NCBI RefSeq assembly: GCF_004361855.1
Contig: NZ_SNWQ01000007.1
Location: 329,031 to 393,030, forward strand
Direction of reading: 5' to 3'
Source: Kribbella caucasensis
GTDB taxonomy: Bacteria > Actinomycetota > Actinomycetes > Propionibacteriales > Kribbellaceae
DNA length: 64,000 nt
The stretch's first letter is position 1. The number at the start of each line of letters is the position of its first letter. The notes under the pieces were generated by a model that ran no database searches, was not told the DNA's origin, and saw only the letters and a program-made list of their open reading frames with translations. This document shows, piece by piece, positions 60,861-64,000 of this stretch. A program made the translations under genes and the position numbers.

Positions 60861-60917
60861 AGAGGAATCCTACTCTTCTGGACCCCAAAGTTCTGCACTC
60901 CAGAACACGACTGTTCT
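60861..60917. promoter_or_regulatory. Leaderless IclR promoter with inverted half-site array
   Basis: On the minus strand TAGGAT (60872-60867) lies six bases before GTG 60860. Beyond it are TTCTGGA (60876-60882) and TCCAGAA (60899-60905), a perfect 7-bp inverted repeat, and AGAACA-CGAC-TGTTCT (60902-60917). Several GTTCT/AGAAC half sites in a row suit an IclR dimer-of-dimers that controls both directions. Confidence 0.55.
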
Positions 60918-60946
60918 ACCGACCGGATTCGGCGGAAGATCCCGGT

Positions 60947-62095
60947 ATGACTGAGCTGATCGGGAACCCTGTTCAACTGAAGGCGGTCGCGGGGCCTGGG
61001 CAGCCGAAGCCGAGTCCGGCGCTCGAGGAGCTCTACCGGGGATTCGAGCAGGCGCTGCTGGTTCCGTTGTGGACCGAGATCGGCGACCTGATGCCGTTCC
61101 ACCCGCAGTCCAAGGCGGCACCGCATCTGTGGCGGTGGAACGAACTGCTTCCGCTGGCCGAGCGGTCGGGACAGCTCGTCCCGGTCGGCCGTGGCGGTGA
61201 ACGGCGGGCGATCGCGCTCGCCAATCCGAGTCTGGGCGGCCGGCCGTTCGCGACTCCGACGCTGTGGGCCGCGATCCAGTACCTGATGCCCGGCGAGGAC
61301 GCGCCCGAGCACCGGCATACCCAGAACGCGTTCCGCTTCGTCGTCGAGGGCGAGGGTGTGTGGACCGTGGTCGGCCGCGACCCGGTGGCGATGCGTCGCG
61401 GCGACTTCCTGCCGCAAGCGGGCTGGAACTGGCACGCACACCACAACGCGACCGACCAGCCGATGGCCTGGATCGACGGGCTCGACATCCCGTTCCAGTA
61501 CGGCACCGAGGCACAGTTCTTCGAGTTCGGCCGGGAGGAAATCGGCGAGGCCGAGCGCATCACTCCCGATCGGTCCCGAGCCGAGCGGTTGTGGGGGCAT
61601 CCCGGCGTTCGTCCGCTGGGCGTCGAGGCGGCGGGAGCCGGCAGTCCGCTGCTCGCGTACCGCTGGGAGCACACCGATCGGGCACTCACCGACCAGCTGG
61701 AACTTGAGGCGGAGGGCTTCCGGGGTGTGGTCGAGCCGGGGCATGCGGCGATCCGCTTCACGAACCCGGTGACCGGCGCCGATGTGTTGCCGACCATCCG
61801 GGCCGAATTCCACCGGATCCGCTCCGGCGCCGAGACCGCTCCGCGTCAGGAGACGGGTTCGTCGGTCTACCAGGTGTTCGACGGCTCGGGCACAGTCACG
61901 GTCGGCACTGACCAGTGGACAGTCACCCGCGGCGACCTGTTCGTGGTGCCGTCGTGGGCGCCGTTCTCGGTCCGGTCCGAGGCGGGCAGCAGCGACTCGG
62001 ACTCGGGTGCGCTGGACCTGTTCCGGTTCTCCGACGCCCCCGTGTTCGAGGCTCTGCGGCTCGACCGGGTCCAGGTCGAGGGAGGAAACCGATGA
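60947..62095 (+). CDS. Gentisate 1,2-dioxygenase
   Basis: 382 residues, bicupin. The first cupin has EHRHTQNAFRFVVEGEGVWTVV (about 120-141) with the iron His residues and a later WNWHAHHNATDQPM. The second cupin spans about 280-375 (SSVYQVFDGSGTVTVG; GDLFVVPSWAPF). The enzyme opens the ring of gentisate (2,5-dihydroxybenzoate) between C1 and C2 with oxygen to give maleylpyruvate. GGAAG stands eight bases before ATG 60947. The isomerase and hydrolase for the next two steps follow with 4-bp overlaps, which supports the call. Confidence 0.92.
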   Translation: MTELIGNPVQLKAVAGPGQPKPSPALEELYRGFEQALLVPLWTEIGDLMPFHPQSKAAPHLWRWNELLPLAERSGQLVPVGRGGERRAIALANPSLGGRPFATPTLWAAIQYLMPGEDAPEHRHTQNAFRFVVEGEGVWTVVGRDPVAMRRGDFLPQAGWNWHAHHNATDQPMAWIDGLDIPFQYGTEAQFFEFGREEIGEAERITPDRSRAERLWGHPGVRPLGVEAAGAGSPLLAYRWEHTDRALTDQLELEAEGFRGVVEPGHAAIRFTNPVTGADVLPTIRAEFHRIRSGAETAPRQETGSSVYQVFDGSGTVTVGTDQWTVTRGDLFVVPSWAPFSVRSEAGSSDSDSGALDLFRFSDAPVFEALRLDRVQVEGGNR

Positions 62096-62934
62096 AACTC
62101 GCCACCATCCGTACCGCGGTCGGCACCCGCGCCGTCAAGGTCGACGGTGACCGACTGGTCGATCTGGGCGCCAGTGACGTCGGCGCATTCCTTGCCTTGG
62201 GCAATTGGCAGGAGCTGGCCGGATCAGTCGACGGTCCGACGTACGACGCGGCTACCGCCGACTTCGCGCCGCTCGTGCCGCAACCGTCGAAGGTGGTCTG
62301 CGTCGGCCTGAACTACCGCAACCACATCCAGGAGATGGGTCGCGAGCTGCCGCGGTACCCGACCTTGTTCTCGAAGTTCGCCGACACCCTGGTGGGCGCC
62401 TACGACGACATCGTGCGTCCTGGCGAGACCGACGAGTTCGACTGGGAGGTGGAACTGGCGGTCGTGGTCGGACGGCAGGTCCGTCGCGCCACGACGGACC
62501 AGGCCGAGGCCGCGATCGCCGGGTTCACCGTGTTCAACGACATCACCTGTCGCGACTGGCAGTTCCGTACCCGCGAATGGTTGCAGGGCAAGAACTGGGA
62601 CTCCACCACCCCGGTCGGCCCGTATCTGGTCACCCCGGACGAGCTCCCCGGCGGCGTCCGGCCCGAGGTCGGCGTACGGCTGCTCGTGGACGGCAAGGTC
62701 ATGCAGGAGGACACCACGGCCGACCTGTTGTTCGACCCCGTCGCCCTGGTGGAGTATGTGTCGACGATGGTCCGGCTCAACCCTGGCGACCTCATCGCCA
62801 CCGGTACTCCCGGTGGAGTCGGTCACGCTCGCAAGCCCCCGCAGTACCTGGTCGGCGGCGAGACCGTGGTCACCGAGATCGACGGTGTGGGCCGGCTCGA
62901 GAACCGCGTGGTCAAGGAGGGCGTGACTGTATGA
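62092..62934 (+). CDS. Fumarylpyruvate hydrolase (FAH family)
   Basis: 280 residues. CVGLNYRNHIQEMGRE, FSKFADTLVG, DWEVELAVVVGR with metal Glu residues and the C-terminal GDLIATGTPGGVGHARKPP are the FAH-family signature. Between a gentisate dioxygenase and a maleylpyruvate isomerase, the role is hydrolysis of fumarylpyruvate to fumarate and pyruvate. It overlaps both neighbours by 4 bp (ATGA). Confidence 0.9.
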   Translation: MKLATIRTAVGTRAVKVDGDRLVDLGASDVGAFLALGNWQELAGSVDGPTYDAATADFAPLVPQPSKVVCVGLNYRNHIQEMGRELPRYPTLFSKFADTLVGAYDDIVRPGETDEFDWEVELAVVVGRQVRRATTDQAEAAIAGFTVFNDITCRDWQFRTREWLQGKNWDSTTPVGPYLVTPDELPGGVRPEVGVRLLVDGKVMQEDTTADLLFDPVALVEYVSTMVRLNPGDLIATGTPGGVGHARKPPQYLVGGETVVTEIDGVGRLENRVVKEGVTV

Positions 62935-63635
62935 CCTTGGTGGACTCCCGGCGCTGGCTGGAGGCCGGCACGAAGCTCCTCGATGAGACCATCGGTGGGT
63001 TGACAGAGCCGGAGTACGACGGGCCGAGCCTGTTGCCTGGCTGGACCTGCAAGCACCTCCTCGCCCACCTCAGCGCGAACGCCGTTGCCCTGGGCAACCT
63101 CGTGCACTGGGCCGCCACCGGCGAGCGCACGCTGATGTACGCCTCACCCGAACAGCGCGCAGCCGACATCGAAACTGGCAGCCGACTGTCGGCCGCCGAG
63201 CTGTACGACTGGTACGGCCGCTCAGCGGCGACCCTCACGGCGGCGATGGATCAACTCACCGACGAGCAGTGGCACACCGAGGTGCTCACCGCCCAGGGCC
63301 GACCGGTCCCGGCCACGACGATCCCGTGGCTCCGGGCCCGCGAGGTGATGATCCATGCCGTCGACCTCGGCACCGGGGTGACTTTCGACGATCTGCCCGA
63401 CGACTTCCTCATCGCACTCTGCGACGACATCACCGCCAAGCGGACCGCGGCCGGCGACGGCCCGGCGCTCGTAGTACAGGCCGGTGACAACAGTTGGACG
63501 GTGGCCGGTCAGGGCGATCCGACGACAGTGACCGGCCCGCTGGCCGGAGTCGCGGCGTACCTCGCCGGCCGTGGTTCCGAGCAGCTCAGTACGACCGCGG
63601 GAGCAGCGGTCCCGGCCCTACCCGCCTGGCTCTGA
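62931..63635 (+). CDS. Mycothiol-dependent maleylpyruvate isomerase
   Basis: 234 residues. The N-terminal DinB-like four-helix bundle has the metal His in CKHLLAHLSANAVAL and the Glu/His pair in RAREVMIHAVDLGTG; the C-terminal part has the SCP2-like tail seen in the Corynebacterium enzyme. It turns maleylpyruvate to fumarylpyruvate using mycothiol, the thiol of actinobacteria, instead of glutathione. It ends the gentisate operon. Confidence 0.88.
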   Translation: MTLVDSRRWLEAGTKLLDETIGGLTEPEYDGPSLLPGWTCKHLLAHLSANAVALGNLVHWAATGERTLMYASPEQRAADIETGSRLSAAELYDWYGRSAATLTAAMDQLTDEQWHTEVLTAQGRPVPATTIPWLRAREVMIHAVDLGTGVTFDDLPDDFLIALCDDITAKRTAAGDGPALVVQAGDNSWTVAGQGDPTTVTGPLAGVAAYLAGRGSEQLSTTAGAAVPALPAWL

Positions 63636-63820
63636 CCGAAGTCATCCAAGGCCGGCCACCTCCGTCCCGGGCCTGCGCCACGCGGTTCGGTAGAAAATTT
63701 ACATAGATCCGGAGAATCCTGGGTAGGAATGACCACGCGCCCTGGTTCTCCGGTTGTCTCCGCCCCTCACCTGACCGGAGTCCCCGACGTTATGGGGTGC
63801 GCACACAGAAGGTGAGGCTC
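63636..63820. other. Gap between the gentisate operon and the IS end
   Basis: I see no gene here. A short AT-rich patch (TAGAAAATTTACATAG, near 63691-63706) stands out from the GC-rich surroundings but has no clear promoter pair. The 20 bases next to the IS end (63801-63820) would be the guide of the omega RNA if the boundary below is right. Confidence 0.4.
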
Positions 63821-64000
63821 TTGACGTCCTCCCCGTCGTCAGGGACGGGGATTCCAACGACTACGTGGAGGTAGCGTGTTGAGGTTCACGCTTCGGCGAG
63901 ACCGGTGGCGGCGTCTCTCGGCGTGCGCTGACGGCCCGTCCGGCCGCGATGTTGACTGCCGCGTTCACGTCCGCGTTCGCCTGGTGTCCGCAGGCTGCGC
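63821..64000 (-). mobile_element. Right end of an IS200/IS605-family element
   Basis: Read on the minus strand, the element runs in from beyond the window, passes the tnpB stop at 63861 and ends in the subterminal hairpin TCCCCGTC/GACGGGGA (63851-63844 with 63837-63830), followed by GGACGTCAA. Hairpins of this shape near GGAATCCCCGTC and an end in TCAA are typical right ends in this family. The boundary at 63821 is inferred from that pattern. Confidence 0.65.
63821..64000 (-). ncRNA. Probable omega RNA (TnpB guide RNA) scaffold
   Basis: Known omega RNAs come from the 3' end of tnpB through the right end of the element, with the guide taken from the flanking DNA. This segment has that place and the terminal hairpin. 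The guide would be read on the minus strand from 63820 downwards. No direct expression signal is visible, so the call rests on family knowledge. Confidence 0.4.
63861..64000 (-). CDS. tnpB: TnpB RNA-guided nuclease, C-terminal tip only
   Basis: Only the last 46 codons lie in the window. They read CGHQANADVNAAVNIAAG and then a basic tail to TAG 63863. This is the C-terminal zinc-ribbon cysteine-glycine-His and the RuvC-III segment (D-x-N-A-A-x-N-I) of IS605-type TnpB, with the catalytic Asp kept. TnpB is an RNA-guided DNA nuclease that helps the element persist. Whether the rest is intact, and whether tnpA is present, cannot be seen. Confidence 0.8.
   Translation of the reverse strand, partial: AACGHQANADVNAAVNIAAGRAVSARRETPPPVSPKREPQHATST

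Noticed and set aside
1..64000. CRISPR arrays, tRNA and rRNA genes
   Set aside because: No regularly spaced repeats or clover-leaf tRNA with conserved arms were found by reading; the repeats seen are isolated palindromes.

Overview
The window is one contiguous stretch of high-GC actinobacterial chromosome. Evidence for this includes strong G/C third-position bias, many GTG starts, 1-4 bp gene overlaps (ATGA/GTGA), TANNNT promoters with leaderless GTG starts, BTAD-type regulators and a mycothiol-type maleylpyruvate isomerase. The gene styles fit a soil actinomycete of the Kribbella/Nocardioides kind; the genus is an inference, not a proof. No rRNA, tRNA or CRISPR array was seen.

Bases 1-22340 are mixed housekeeping and accessory genes. 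In order they are an SGNH hydrolase (cut by the edge) divergent from a sacsin-like ATPase-domain protein, a BTAD/TPR regulator, a methyltransferase, and a dipeptide/oligosaccharide-type ABC transporter whose promoter overlaps a LacI-type operator and whose second permease is fused to an ATPase. A 0.6-kb gene-free stretch with two elaborate palindromes follows. Then come a Tat-exported phospholipase C, a lipoprotein metallophosphatase, a small operon (membrane protein, XRE regulator, oxidoreductase), a gene remnant, a BON-domain protein, a succinate-semialdehyde-type dehydrogenase, a membrane protein and an MFS exporter.

Bases 22504-58894 form a large catabolic cluster. It holds an acyl-CoA synthetase, a crotonase-SnoaL fusion, a complete P450/ferredoxin/ferredoxin-reductase chain, a Liv-type ABC importer, a luciferase-like (LLM) flavin enzyme with a flavin-binding partner, aldehyde and short-chain dehydrogenases, a TMADH-like flavoenzyme, a CaiB-type CoA transferase and two lactonase-like hydrolases. 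It also holds a second (FbpABC-like) importer, a thiolase, three acyl-CoA dehydrogenases, two further crotonases, a MaoC hydratase, a CitE-type lyase and two GntR/FCD regulators. Nearly every divergent promoter here carries a copy of one 17-bp palindrome close to ATGCTAATnATTAGCAT, so the cluster looks like one regulon. The enzyme set suggests uptake, P450 and flavin oxygenation, ring opening and beta-oxidation of a cyclic (perhaps terpenoid or other alicyclic) compound; the substrate is an inference.

Bases 58900-63635 hold an aminotransferase, an IclR regulator and a divergent three-gene operon for ring cleavage of gentisate to fumarate and pyruvate: gentisate dioxygenase, mycothiol-type maleylpyruvate isomerase and fumarylpyruvate hydrolase. 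The window ends in the right end of an IS200/IS605-type element: the 3' tip of tnpB, a terminal hairpin and, by inference, most of its omega RNA.
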